Positions 44,767-56,466 of a stretch of 64,000 nucleotides of DNA are shown here, piece after piece (positions within the stretch are counted from its first letter, which is position 1; every line of letters begins with the position of its first letter). The notes beneath the pieces were generated by a model, which made no database searches, had not been told where the DNA came from, and saw only the letters and a list, made by a program, of their open reading frames with translations. The stretch covers positions 140,985,549 to 141,049,548 of the forward strand of contig OZ026515.1 of NCBI GenBank assembly GCA_964019695.1, given 5' to 3'. The stretch is from Loripinus fragilis (lineage: Eukaryota > Mollusca > Bivalvia > Lucinida > Lucinidae). A program made the position numbers and the translations under genes.

Positions 44767-44996
44767 ACAGATCGGACCCAGGGAGCGCAGTGGCTCATTG
44801 GTAGAGTGCTTGACTCGAGACCGAAGGGCCGCGGGTTCGAGCCTCACCGGCGTCACTGTGTTGTGGTCATTGAGCAAGACACATTTAACCTAGCTTAGTA
44901 CTGATTCAACCCCCCCAGGAAGAACCGTCCCTATATAACTGAAAGATTGTTGATGGGACGTAAAGAATCAAATCAAATAAACAAACAGATCGGACC
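44767..44996 (+). mobile_element. Intact tRNA-derived SINE with 12-bp target duplication
   Basis: Identical ACAGATCGGACC at 44767-44778 and 44985-44996 bracket a 206-bp body. The 5' tRNA-like head has an A box (TGGCTCATTGGTAGAG) and a B box (GGTTCGAGCC at about 44835). The central block is GAGCAAGACACATTTAACC / AGCTTAGTACTGATTCAACC. The tail GATGGGACGTAAAGAATCAA ends in AAATCAAATAAACAAAC. Internal RNA polymerase III promoter; transposition would depend on a LINE in trans. Confidence 0.9.
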
Positions 44997-45419
44997 ATTG
45001 GTGAAGACTGGTCTGTGACACATTTCCCACCAACCTTACTTAGAGTGCTTAATATGTATGACTTCGGGCTGAGTGTCGCCAATTTTAAGCAGATGGTAAT
45101 GATTACCGGGAGGTGCTTTACCAAACACAAAGGCTTTGCTAAATTGCCTCATTTAATTCGTTGTTGAATTTGATGCAATTGTCTGGCCTCGTGTTATTTT
45201 CGAACTGAGTGAAACCAAATAAGCTGAAACCCGCAGCACAATCTAGACAGTTATAAAAGTAGTTGAGCCATCACATATACAGAATTTGGTATTTATCGCA
45301 TTGTCAAGCAACGAAAACTCATTCGAACCCTCGCATATGCGCAAACGCAAAGTATGGATGTAAATGAAGACATCAGATATCTTGCATCAGACTCAATGCA
45401 ACATAGACTTAAAACTTTC

Positions 45420-45870
45420 TTCGGTCATTGCCTGGTGTTTGTCTATGGCTGGGCCAACCATGCCTCAACTGGGGGGGGGGGTTCTTTAGCTCTGACAGGC
45501 TGTGAGTTGAGAGCCTTTTTCTTTGTTTCATCACAGTATGTTAATTGATTTAGTTGTTACCCTGTGATGATACATTGTTAAAGTTAGGAAGCCTCCATGC
45601 GAGCTTACTTAATGTTGTGTTTTACATGTGCAGATTTGGTCGCTATAATTCATTCTGGCCAACAAGGGCTTTGTGTGCTGTCCGGTTCTGCTGTTGTCTG
45701 TTCATTGTTTATTGTTGCTCCCATTGTTTGTTGGGGTTTCGTGTTAGGTCCTTGTTTTGTTTGGGAGTACTTTGTGTCCTTTCTAGTTTCGCTTTACTTT
45801 ACTGTCTTATGAATGGCATGTGCTTGTTATCGTTCGTTGCCTCTTCCTCGTGGTGCCATTGATGAGCTAT
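45420..45870 (+). repeat. Dispersed repeat family B, diverged
   Basis: A G homopolymer at about 45471-45480, then TGTGCTGTCCGGTTCTGCTG, TTGTTTATTGTTGCTCCC and GTTGCCTCTTCCTCGTGGTG. The two hydrophobic frames across it come from T/G-rich repeat sequence. Confidence 0.6.
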
Positions 45871-46019
45871 TTTTGTACCGGAAGATTTAAGGGTCCACCA
45901 TATATTAGGACAAATAGCCTTTATTCCAGGCTAACGTACAAACTTGTCAATCGTAAGCAGTTATGTTAGGAAATATAAGATTTTTTGAAACCATGGTATA
46001 TGCCTCGATTCCTACAATA

Positions 46020-46214
46020 CAGTAAAACCTGTCTTAAGCAGCCACTCAAAATAGACAAAACAAAGATGTTAATGACAAATGGTAGCTTAATGAAGGTCGA
46101 AAGTATTGCAGAATGCTCCCATTGGAGCATTCTGCAATACTTTTGACCTGCATTAAGCGACAATTGGAATTGAAAACCTTCGTTTAGAGTGGTCGCTTAA
46201 AACAGGTTTTACAG
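46020..46214. mobile_element. MITE M1 copy, near full length
   Basis: 195 bp between TA dinucleotides. CAGTAAAACCTGTCTTAAGC on the left and GCTTAAAACAGGTTTTACAG on the right. The centre is a hairpin GTATTGCAGAATGCTCCC / GGAGCATTCTGCAATAC. Confidence 0.85.
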
Positions 46215-46814
46215 TATTATAGCAATGTTTCCCATGTCGTCAAGTTGTGTCTGAGTGAAGTAATGTTTTATTTGACTTGACTCTAACTATTAGCAGGGGA
46301 TTTATTCAGCTGCTCAGCAACTTTTAATTGCATCTGTGCTGTTTCTATCTTCTCCATCTTATTTTTTATGTTTCTTTTTTAAGAATTTAGTTCTGTTATC
46401 TTACACAAGTATTCCCAAAGTATCTGACCAAATTATAGATAACAAACGTCAATGAGACACATTTGTAGACACATACAAGCAAAAGGTTTTGTGCCTATGA
46501 GGGTTCTCGATAGGACAGTGCATGTTGGCTGTTAGCGCAATGAAGCCGCTCTCCTAATGTAAAATCTCTTATTATATTAGTTACCGTCACAATGCATCCG
46601 ACTGACAACAAAGATTGCCTCAAGAATAATTTCAATGCAACGAGTAATTGAATGAAATGTTTACTCGGGGAAATCAATTTGAACTGTGTCAGTGATAAAA
46701 CAGTATGAACCCATCGCTTGTATCACTACTAAATCCCAAATCTGCACGAATGTTGCACTATTAACTTAGATTTGGCAATATATAATAGCAAAAATGATTA
46801 AATGTATATCCTAA
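46215..46814. other. Intronic DNA, nothing recognised
   Basis: No coding region or known repeat. Confidence 0.45.
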
Positions 46815-46870
46815 TAAGAAGGCATTGATCAGACTGCGCGATCGCGCAGTCTGATCAATTCCTTCTCGTT
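46815..46870. repeat. Perfect palindrome, family P core
   Basis: GATCAGACTGCGCGATCGCG continues symmetrically to CAGTCTGATC, with AGAAGGCATT / AATTCCTTCT flanks: a 30-bp perfect inverted repeat without a spacer. Confidence 0.85.
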
Positions 46871-47189
46871 CTGATATGACAGAAATGTCTTTGTTTCGTG
46901 ACAGGAGACGGATTATTGGCAAATGAATAGCTGGCGACATTGCAGGCAGGAATCAGGAACCTAATAGATCCGTATTGACCAGTGCCAACTAAACAATCAG
47001 CAAATATCGCCTGCGATCCTGGCTAATTTTCTATTACACTCTTTCCCAAAAGATAAACGCAATATTGTCCCATTGGGAGAGCGCCTAAAGGGTTGGTCAT
47101 TTTGTTAAATTCTAACAAAAAATTATTCATAAAGTTATATTTCGACAATTAGGCATACCTATTCATGTCCAGCTGAACCCGGAGTTATC

Positions 47190-47265
47190 CTTCTTTGAAA
47201 ACACTAATGACCAAGAACAGCTGGCTTCTGACGAAGCCATCTGGTCAGGATCTACAATGTTTTTC
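47190..47265. repeat. Family P core, worn hairpin
   Basis: ACCAAGAACAGCTGGCTTCT and GAAGCCATCTGGTCAGGATC face each other. The outer parts are lost. Confidence 0.5.
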
Positions 47266-47418
47266 ACTCTGATTGAAATTACATTCTTACAACTGGAACA
47301 CTGCATATTAACATGGTAATAATTAGGGAGGAGTGTAGTACATATAAACTAAACTGCATGGTAATGGTTAAGGGAAGTCTCCTTAGCATCTACCCCTTTA
47401 ACATACAGACACAGACAA

Positions 47419-47422
<4 letters not shown>

Positions 47423-47470
<48 letters not shown>
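47423..47470. repeat. (AG)n microsatellite
   Basis: About 24 uninterrupted AG units, preceded by a degenerate CAGACA run. Confidence 0.95.
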
Positions 47471-47472
<2 letters not shown>

Positions 47473-47794
47473 GTTGTTAATGCGCAACTTTGCGCTGCTA
47501 AAATGTAGCTTATCCCAGGATTTTTATGACACGGTGCATTTAGTGAATCACTAAAATAGAGTTTCTAAGCAACAGTTATTGTCCCCATAAATAGCAATGG
47601 TAAATAACTGTCTCCAAGAAACAGAGATAATGTAAAAGTAGACTAATTGCTTGAGGAGATTACAGGACACTGAAGGCAATATATGCGGATTCGACACCAT
47701 ACTAAACAGTGAATTATAACATTTCAGAACAATCTGTTGTTTGAGAAAAGCTCAGTCTTGTTACTGTGGTAACAAATCCATCGTAACTTACATG

Positions 47795-48080
47795 TTCGGA
47801 TCCAGAGCATTTTTTTCAGAGGGGTCCAACTCAACCTTATCGATTTTTTTAGTTGATGAGAGGAGAGATGATCCAAATACCACTATAAGCGGGCCATCAT
47901 TGGCCTGCCAGCGAAACGCCTCTTCCACGGGCAGGTCGATGATGCCCAATATTGAATGCTGGCTTGGTAGCTTTTTCTTTGTTTTCCAGGGGATCTGGAC
48001 CAGTATTGCTAAGAAACCTTATATCTTTGTGATTTTTTCTGGAGGGCCCGGACCCCCTCCCTCCCTCCGCGCATATATGT
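47795..48080. mobile_element. Family G element just upstream of KCNIP exon 2
   Basis: TTCGGATCCAGAGCATTTTT on the left and CCCTCCCTCCGCGCATATAT on the right. It carries a diverged hairpin module (GGCCTGCCAGCGAAACGCC...GGCAGGTCGATGATGCCC). It ends about 45 bp before the acceptor of the 125-bp exon. Confidence 0.65.
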
Positions 48081-48124
48081 AAATGGTATTATTGCTGACG
48101 GTATGATATTTTTTCTATTTTTAG

Positions 48125-48249
48125 ATCATGACATTGATGACTTGGAGATGCAGGTGGTGCGCTACAAACCAGAGGGTCTAGACATCCTTTGCAGAAATAC
48201 CAAGTTCACCAAGAAAGAATTACAAATCATGTACAGGGGCTTCAAACAG
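48125..48249 (+). CDS. KCNIP: KChIP common exon 2 (125 bp)
   Basis: After the acceptor TTTCTATTTTTAG the exon reads, from the split Asp codon, [20 protein letters not shown] then [20 protein letters not shown] and Q, ending at a GTACAT donor. This aligns residue for residue with the region of vertebrate KChIPs that begins at an EDELEM-type block, through 'RPEGLEQL...T.FTKRELQ.LYRGFKN'. The 125-bp length equals the vertebrate exon I recall. The segment forms the start of the conserved core: helix E of EF-hand 1 ([14 protein letters not shown]), which contributes to the hydrophobic groove that buries the Kv4 N-terminus. Starts phase 1, ends phase 0. The gene is plainly intact here, with no stops or frame breaks. 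Confidence 0.97.
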
Positions 48250-49539
48250 GTACATATACCCATTTTACTCATTTAGTCTAGTGTAATATCATTAACGTTT
48301 GACTCTGACCATCTTATTATAACATCTCCAAGACGTACAAGAACACCACTTGTAAGAAAACACTATCAAATGATTAGAACTAGGAAATATCACATTCACA
48401 AACTCAACAGATACCCTAATAAATACCAAAATTGGGCACTGGTTCGAACCACTGCCAGTTGAGCCTTCGGGTGCTCTCGGACATAAACTCACTGGCTTAA
48501 TACTGGTTAATGCCAAGGAACTGTGCAGAATGACTTAAAACCCACCTGTTTTTAGATATTTTTATTACAGTGTCCACAGCAAACAGACAAATTTGATCAT
48601 ATAAAATAGCAGGCTTCACCAGAGAGGATTCATCATGATGTCTGTTAATTCACCTGTATTTACAAAATTGCTAGTTTTAGTTTAAATGCATGTGTTCGCA
48701 GCATTAGGGGTATTAACACTTATGATTGGCACGTTTATTGTTTTGCCAGGGTACCTTGACACCAGCTTGTTATTATTTCTTAAAGGCCAAAAGAAATAGT
48801 GTGACCAGGAAATTCCATAATCATTAATTCTCACAAAAAATACTAGGCAACCACCACAGACTTAGCCGCTTACCAGCGCATACACACAGTCTTGTCAGAG
48901 CCTTTACTATTCACTCAGTCAGCATACAATCTTAAACGGCGTTTTGCTGACATGCAGATAGTGGCTGGATTTCATTCTGAGAGGACGTTTTATGATAAAC
49001 ACCTTTGAAAGGGCAACAAAATAATTCATAAATAGATCAAGTCAAGTTCGACATTGATTTGCATGATTTTGCAATACACCAAAGCATATGACCTTAGGGG
49101 ATTGCGCAATTGGTATAACTATGAGTTCCTATTGGTTGATGTAAATTGAGAGTTACATATAAAGAGGGTGCTTTACTGATACCTTGAAATATGATTGATT
49201 TATGATGATGTCATTTGATGGTGTTGGTGTCGGCTTCTACCACGTGACTTATGGCCAAGCGTGAAAGTGTTAGATTTGGCACTTTTTAAGTTTTGATTAG
49301 TTTTTAAGGATTATTTAATTCTGACGAAGAAGATTAAGTAAATTATATAAATATAAAACTGGTTGCTTCTGAATGCTAAAACAGCACTGGAAATGACAAC
49401 GGGAACTTAGAGGAAGAATAAACACGGTTACAATAATGGGAAGCTGTTCAATTATTAACCGATCAATGCAAATATGGGGAACTGTCCTTCTTTGTAAAGC
49501 TAAAATGCTGTATCATGAACATTCCATAGCAGAAATAGT
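48250..49539. other. Intron after exon 2, no gene seen
   Basis: A possible tRNA-like B box (CACTGGTTCGAACCACTGC) at about 48428 and a worn TGAGCCG-MITE-like stretch near 48850-48920. Otherwise unassigned. Confidence 0.45.
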
Positions 49540-49905
49540 AAATGAGTATGATCAGGAAATACCACAATCACAAACCGCAGACAACCCCATGGCACCGCGA
49601 GGAAGAGCCGCTCAACCATCACGAGACACCAGGAAGGCAAATTAAGCAAAGCAACCAGCTCTCTCTTCCCCATCAAGATGATTGCAATACTAGAATTGAC
49701 ATAAAGTAACGTACAACAAAACAAAGAACAATTACAGACTCCCACAATGGGAGTAACAATAAACAAAAAGTCAACAACAACAGAACCACCGCCTTAGAAC
49801 GGACAGCAGCCTAAGCCACTTGGTGGGGGGGGGGGGGGGGGCTTAAATGCATTTTACTGGCACCAAATCTTCGCCCTAGATTCTGCTGTTGTTGGAGTAC
49901 AAGAA
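49540..49905 (-). repeat. Dispersed repeat family B, good copy
   Basis: Minus orientation. GAAATACCACAATCACAAAC, GCGAGGAAGAGCCGCTCAAC and CCACCGCCTTAGAACGGACA, then a G homopolymer at about 49827-49841, TTAAATGCATTTTACTGG and CACCAAATCTTCGCCC. The 88-residue minus frame is the counterpart of the one at 28393-28686. Confidence 0.75.
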
Positions 49906-50519
49906 ATGTTTAGCTCGCATGGAGGCCTTCTAACTAATAAAATGTATCATCATGGAGAAACACTCTAATCAAATTAACATACCATGATGAGACAAAGAAA
50001 AGGGCTCATGACTCAGGCCGCGTCTTTCTGCCAAAATACATATTTGCTGCGATTAAAATACAATTTATGAACATGCCTCTATTTTATATGTGTACAGCCT
50101 AGTAATCGCAAACCTATCTGGGTCAAAAATATATAAAGTAAGATGACGCAGGTGTCGATGTAACTCTATAGAATAACCATTGAGAGCTCTGTAAAGTAAG
50201 GCTATACCATTTACGTCAGCCACCAGATGACCCTCGATGCGAGAAACCCCGTTTTATGGGAATGCGAAAAGTTAACCTTTGAATGTATCTGCCCAGCAAC
50301 ACAGACTAGCTAGAATCTTGAAATGTTGAATGTAAAATGGCGATATTATACTTTCCAGTTAGTCAGTACTAAAGGTGCTGCTCAGACAGTCAGGGGGTGC
50401 ATGCTGGTTTGTGTCTATGTTTTGCATACCGCAAAGGCGGATTTTAATCATGGCATGGCCGAGATGGAATCAGGTTTAGAATAACTGCTATAACTAATGG
50501 ATTAACTCTTTAGCTGTCA
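49906..50519. other. Intronic DNA, nothing recognised
   Basis: No coding region or known repeat. Confidence 0.45.
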
Positions 50520-50700
50520 GTGCTGGTAACCTTGCAAATGGTAACCTTTGCAAAAAAAAAAGTTTGGACGCAGATCAGAACGTCGCGCATGATCTCCATC
50601 CACACCGTTTATCACTTTGCTTTTATTCTTGAAAGAAATTAATGAAAAAGTTGATTTCGAAAAAAATCAGCAGACAAGAAAAAGACATGCAAAAACATTA
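50520..50700. repeat. Family P element, worn
   Basis: GCAAATGGTAACCTTTGC, GTTTGGACGCAGATCAGAAC, GCGCATGATCTCCATCCACA and AATCAGCAGACAAGAAAAAG in the family order. Confidence 0.6.
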
Positions 50701-50894
50701 TGGTTTAGCTGTGCATTTGAATGCATCACTTCTAATACATTTACTATAATGAAGGTGTTAAACTGATAAACAGCTGATATATTGGGACAGTCCATAAAAC
50801 TGCAAAGTACGGAGATGATTAAATTTGCAGACTGATTTAGTAGAACAACAAGTATAAACTCTGCTTCTACCTCTTTTTTGAGTTAACTTATACT

Positions 50895-53800
50895 AAGCCA
50901 CTGGCTGGATATGGTTTACCTCCTCCCCCACCCCGGAATTTTGTAGACCATATTTTTCTTGAAGCCCAATGTCTTGCAAGGATTTTTCAACATGTTAGCC
51001 CTCTGACAATGGCAGCGTTAAGCTGTAACAGCCTGTTACATACGTTACCCTACAAAATATTTGATAATTAATGTTCTTTTTAAGGCTTCAGAAAAGTGCA
51101 AAAGATAAGGCTAGATTTCCAAATTGGTTGTATTTTCTAAGTAAGCTATTACTAATCCACAGATATTAACATTTAAAAACAAATATAGTCACCCTCGATG
51201 TAGTGTATGTTACATTTTTTCATTGAACCCCCTTTAAATTGATAAATGAATCTAATATAGTTTGTCTTAAATTTTATTACAACCAGTTTATGTTCATTAA
51301 TTTGGTATTACATTAAGGAATTTTTATTTACCTTTTCAAAACTACAAGCATTAAGTTTCTATCTTATATACTTTTTGAGTTATTAGATGTTGAACATGGT
51401 AACCCCATATCACACAAAAATGTAAAATGTAATTATCTAGGTCTTGCGCTGGCTATAGACCCCACCTCCCCCAGGGGGAATTTTGTACACTATAATTTCC
51501 GGATACTACATTATAAAAGCCACAAAATGGAATGTGTAAGCCCTCTGAGAGTGGCAGCGTTAGCGGGTAACATCATGTTACGTACGTTACCTGCAAAATA
51601 ACATTAAATTTTCCTGATCATGTCTCCAACATGACATATTCACACTTTTTTGAAGTCAGACACAGGTCTAAGAACTTCTTATAACACAGTTACATTATTT
51701 TAGCATTTATTTTATAAATGTCTTGAGTTTTTGTCGTTGTATATGTTACTTAGTGTTTCATATCTTATTTTCTAATATTAGTATGCCAGTTATTGACTAT
51801 ACATGTATTACATCCGTCAGTGAATATAGTAAATCTATATGGCTGCTATTAAAATAAGTTGAAGTTCCTTGTTATGGTGATTTACACTATTTTACAGCCT
51901 AGGTTACATACGTTACTCTCTGAATACCATTAAAAGGTTCAAGATATGGTCTCCAACACGACCTGCTTGTACTTATTTGCATGCTTGCACAGGTCCATGT
52001 ACTTCTTTTTTACTCTGGCTTATTTGCTGAGGAGGTAACTCAAAACATAAGCTACCATAAACCCTCTTTTCTTTTATAGAGACCTCAAATATAGTTAACA
52101 CTCATGGAAAATTTTGTAACATACAGTGCAATGTGCGAGTAACAACTTAAAAGATCAAAGAAAACCCATCAGGTAGAAGTTATAGAGCTGTTTCTTGCCA
52201 AGCTAGCGACTCTTCGTATATTATCCAAGGGTTTAATACAGCTTATTTATCCTCTATCAGATTGATCTTGCGAGGACTTTGAAATATGCTAGCACTCTGG
52301 TAATGGCACCATTACCTTGTAACAGCTAATTACATATATTACCCATTATCATCTTTGATAATTTTAGTAAATGACATAACTGCTAAAAAGTGCAAACCAT
52401 AAGGTAAGATTTCCAAATTGGCTATATCATCCAAGTAAGCTATTTTTGCATCACAGATATGGACCTTTGAAAACAAATATGCACCCCAAAGTGTTACATA
52501 TGTTACATTTTTTTCATTATTCCTATATAAATGATTTATGAAACTAATAGTTGATATTCTTTTTAATGTGAATGTACTTACAAATTTATTTTGTTTTTAA
52601 GAATGTTTATGTACCTTTTGGAAACTGCAATTATTATGGTTCTATCTTTTATAATGTTTGAGTTGTTGAGTTTTGAACATATGGTAACATCATATCACAC
52701 AAAATGTGAAATGTAATTTTTAGGCTCTTTTGTTAAGGTATAATCAAGATTTCTTTCACCCAGAGGTACTCGATTTCCTTCCAACTTATTTTTCACACAT
52801 TTTGTTCATATCTGGAAAGCCCCACTTGTTTTCATGGGAAAGACTTGGTAGGTCAATCCTTATATGTACTTCTTAAGGACAGAAAAGCAGGGTGGAGGTA
52901 AGCTCATGTTCATGCCATTTGAATTAGTCAGTATATGTGTATGGCTTTGGTACTTTTTTCAGAAACATGTGGTACTGCAGCTTATTCACATTTACATGAA
53001 TAGCACATGTTAGGGCTTCATGTCACTTATAAGTGCCTAGAGCAATTCTTTGTTTGTTTTTCTACCCTGCTTAGAATGTTGATGAACTAGTGGGGGAGGG
53101 GTTCAGTAGTTTGATAGGAACAACCTTTTCGTGATACTAATACATCAGCACATAGGTAGTGTCACAATCTGTTAAACAGTGTATTACTGAAGATATTCTG
53201 GCCAATGTTGTTGACATTCAGAAGGTGCACCTTTTGTTTCATACACCATTGTTAAACAAAACACTCAGGTTATCCTCTGCGAGTAAGACTTTATAGACTG
53301 CTGCTTATACAGTACATTGTTATATGTATCATTGCAAAACCAACATGCCCTGCCTTTAGTGCCTGGTTGAATACTGGTGCCATTAGACCCTTGAAGGTGA
53401 CAGGAAAAGCTATTATGCTCTGTAGTTACGGCATTACTATCAAAGTTATGTGCAGCACTACATGGTCAATCTAATATTGGTTCAATGTGTGATTGCAAGC
53501 CATGCAGAAGTTTGGACTTGTCAGTTTGGTGGAAATTCTATCAGGAGCTCACAGTGACCATGGTACAGGTCCCAGAAGGAACGTCAGTGTCAACTCCAGG
53601 TCAATATTATGTCCAATAGAAAGAAGGTCTTGCTAACCAAAGACACTCCTTTAAGCTCTCATCTGGCTGTTTACGTTCTGTTAATTGGACAATTTCTTCT
53701 TGCTTGACCTCGCAAGCCTCAAAACTACATTAGCTTGTAGCATTTTATGGAGTTGTGAAAGACAGATTTTTTAGCTAAAAGTGAGTCAATTAAGTCTGCA

Positions 53801-55450
53801 ACAGCCTTCCTGCCAATGTCATCAGCCTCAATAAGATCAGGTTTAGCAGGAACACCAAAAGACAAAAAGTACAATTCATTGTCTTCAAAACTAGAAATAA
53901 CAGTATTGGTGAAGTCAGAAGCTGCCTCTAGTACTCGTTCTACTTTGCATCTGAGCAGATTGAATATTTCATTTCAGTGCATTGAAGAGTTGTTTCAATA
54001 TATTGAACTCTGATGTGATGAGTAATACACCATTCCATCTGAAGTACAAAGCGTAGTTCTAGTTGCTGAAGCCTATAATACCTCTTTATTGTTTGCCTGA
54101 TAGTTATGTCAAAAGCATTTCTCAAGCAAAGAACCAGTGGTTGTGACACACTAATCCCATTTTTGTTTGAGAAGTTCTTTGTATCTGCGATGTGTATCAG
54201 ACAAATTTATGAGTGTAATCAGTTGCACAGGTACACAGTGTGCGTAGTTGTTGTGATCGTTTGCTAAAAGCATTGGGAACAAGGCATACAGATAGAGCTG
54301 ACATGCAATTCAAAATTGTTTTCCTTGTAGCCCTAATCAGTGTCAACACCATCTGAATTATATCCATACACCTTGCCCAGAACATAGCTGTGTTACCATG
54401 ACTGCCTTTCAGAACTTCTGATTTGTATGCATGATATCTACTGTTTATGTGAGCAAACAGCGATGGTTGATAGATCACATTATAATATTAGTTTAAGTCA
54501 CCATAAATTAATAAGGGACTACAATTTATTTCAGCCTTATAAATTTTCTAAAGACTCTGGCAGACTTTATACAGGGTGGAGGTAAGCTCATGTTCATGTC
54601 AACAACTGCTATACAGATACTCAAAATAATTTATGTATCATTAGCCCTCGAAATATCTGAAAATAGGCACTTGCCCTGCATCACAAAATTTATTGGCATA
54701 CATGGGGAAAATTTAATTTTCAGTAGAAATATCAAAATATCCACTTGTCCTGCAGCCTGAGACACTCGTAAATACCAGCGGACGAGTACTATTTTCAAGC
54801 CCTGAATCATTTGGTAACATACATAACAGTTAAAGCTCAAGGCATTTATCAATTGAATACATAAAATAGGTAAACCTTGTTAAAAGAAGTACATAAACCT
54901 GAGCCAGCATGCATCTAAGTATAAACATGGCTTGTTAGAGACACTGACTTGAATGTTTAATGCTATTTTGAAGGTAACATACATTACATGGGTCTGAAAA
55001 AAAGTGTAAGCGACCATAATAAAGAACTTTAAATCATTTAAGTAGCAGCCTGATAGATTTACTATATTCTGTGACAGATGTATAACACGTAAAGTCAATA
55101 AATACAATACTGATACTCGGAAATAACGCAGTAAACACTAAGTAACGTATAAAACGGTAATAACTCAAGACATTTATAAAATTAATACTAAAAATATGTA
55201 ACTGTGTTATAAGCAGTTCATAAACCTGTGTCAGCATGAAAATATGTACGAACATGTCATGGTTGTGACATTATCATGGACGTTTAATGCTATTTTGGGG
55301 GTAACGTATATAACGTGATGTTACACGTTAACGCTGCCACTCTCAGAGGGCTAACATCTTTTATTTAGTTTCTTATATAATGTAGTTTAAGAAAATTATA
55401 GTGTACAAAATTCCCCACGGGGGGAGGGGGGTCTATAGCCAGCTCAAGGC
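50895..55450. mobile_element. Decayed ~4.5-kb element with inverted, motif-rich outer modules
   Basis: Left modules begin near 50900 and 51440, with a worn third near 52250. Each has a C-rich start (CTCCCCC..GGGGAATTTTGTACA at unit 2), a GTTAGCCCTCTGAGAGTGGC-like block about 100 bp in, and a TGTTACATACGTTACC-like motif just after. A right module at 54880-55450 is the inverted counterpart of 51435-52080 over about 600 bp, with clear base-for-base similarity (GGCTATAGACC, GGAATTTTGTACACTATAAT, GAGAGTGGCAGCGTTA, TAACACAGTTACAT, AATATAGTAAATCTAT). The centre (53440-54490) holds a broken minus-strand gene. I recognise no DDE transposase. The layout suggests a large DNA transposon with long, internally repeated termini, but its class is unknown. 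Confidence 0.6.
53440..54490 (-). pseudogene. Broken element-borne gene of unknown function
   Basis: Minus-strand fragments in three frames read as parts of one protein. First, YQPSLFAHINSRYHAYKSEV then LKGSHGNTAMFW (about 54478-54360). After a frameshift comes ALFPMLLANDHNNYAHCVPV, then ITLINLSDTHRRYKELLKQK (about 54290-54165). After further breaks come RVLEAASDFTNTVISSFEDN and FGVPAKPDLIEADDIGRKAV, then ADLIDSLLAKKSVFHNSIK (about 53940-53740). Last comes SIGHNIDLELTLTFLLGPVP then WSL before a stop (about 53625-53550). I recall uncharacterised bivalve and cnidarian proteins with the same order of signatures ('HG.TA.FW', 'F..ANDH.NYAR', 'DL..A...G', 'ELGPVPWSL'). Their function is unknown to me. 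Stops and shifts throughout make this copy dead. Confidence 0.6.
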
Positions 55451-55580
55451 CTATACAGTACAGAAGCCAGCTATATATTGGGCCATTATAATATTTAACG
55501 TCTTACTTTTAATGGCGATTGTTCCGTTTATGTGTATGTGGGCGTACAAGCGTGCAAGCAGTCGAGAGAGCATGCGTGTA

Positions 55581-55700
55581 CAGTAAAACCTGTGTAAAAT
55601 GGCCGCTAAAATAAGACAAAACAAAGATCTTATTGATAAATGGTAGCTTAATGAAGGTCGAAAGTATTGCATTTGGCGATAATCGGTATTGAAAACCAGG
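55581..55700. mobile_element. MITE M1 copy, right end missing
   Basis: Starts CAGTAAAACCTGTGTAAAAT after TA, keeps AGGTCGAAAGTATTGCATTT, then breaks off after GAAAACCAGG. It lies about 130 bp beyond the end of the large decayed element. Confidence 0.7.
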
Positions 55701-56034
55701 TACAAATAGCAACAAGGCTATTTTAGGCTTCTAGGGCCCAACACAAGTTTATTGTAGTAATCTGCAGTTCTTATTGGTAATTGCACAGATTTCCAGAATC
55801 CCTGGTGTCAATCGCATTAAGGCCACCTTAGACATCTTGGACCCCATCTCAAGTCACTCGAATTAAGGCTAGTCTATACACATAATTCAGGCCAGTTTAT
55901 TCATCTAGGGCCTCACCGAAGATGCCAAAATTACCAAAGTTACGTTCACATGACCAAAATACCCCCGGAGGCACCAGAGTGCAAAAAGCACCAGAGTATT
56001 TTTGCAACCGGTTGAAAGTACATATATAACACGG
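55701..56034. other. Intronic DNA, nothing recognised
   Basis: No coding region or known repeat. Confidence 0.45.
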
Positions 56035-56115
56035 ATTAAGCAAACAGTGCAGACTCTGATAAAATGCCACCGTCTGCGCTATTTCATCTGGGTCTTCACT
56101 GCTTGCCAAAGTATG
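56035..56115. repeat. Family P core hairpin
   Basis: AAGCAAACAGTGCAGACTCT on the left; GGGTCTTCACTGCTTGCC on the right; an imperfect GATAAAATGCCACC / GCGCTATTTCATC stem. Confidence 0.6.
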
Positions 56116-56466
56116 TGTGTATGGGTCGCCAATTGAGTGATAATGCTATATTTTATTTAAATCTAGAACTGCAGCTGATGAACTTATATGGCATACAATG
56201 TATTGTCTATAATCTAGCATCAGTCCAATCAATATGAGCGTATTGTCTGAAGCTGTCCTCATAATTCCATTGACATTTGCCACAGACAATGATATATATT
56301 ATTCTGTCAAGCTTTAATGACACAATTTGTCAGAAGTGACATTCAGCAGAACGTATATATCGTTAAAAGTGTTCTGATGAGTAGCATTGAGTTACTTATT
56401 AAGGCTGAATCCAACATTCTGTCCATATTCACAACATATTGTCCTTCTTTCCAAATCACAGACCAT

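Noticed and set aside
49500..49766. 88-residue minus frame similar to the plus frame at 28393-28686
   Set aside because: The similarity is real but comes from shared family B repeat DNA, and other copies lack the frame.
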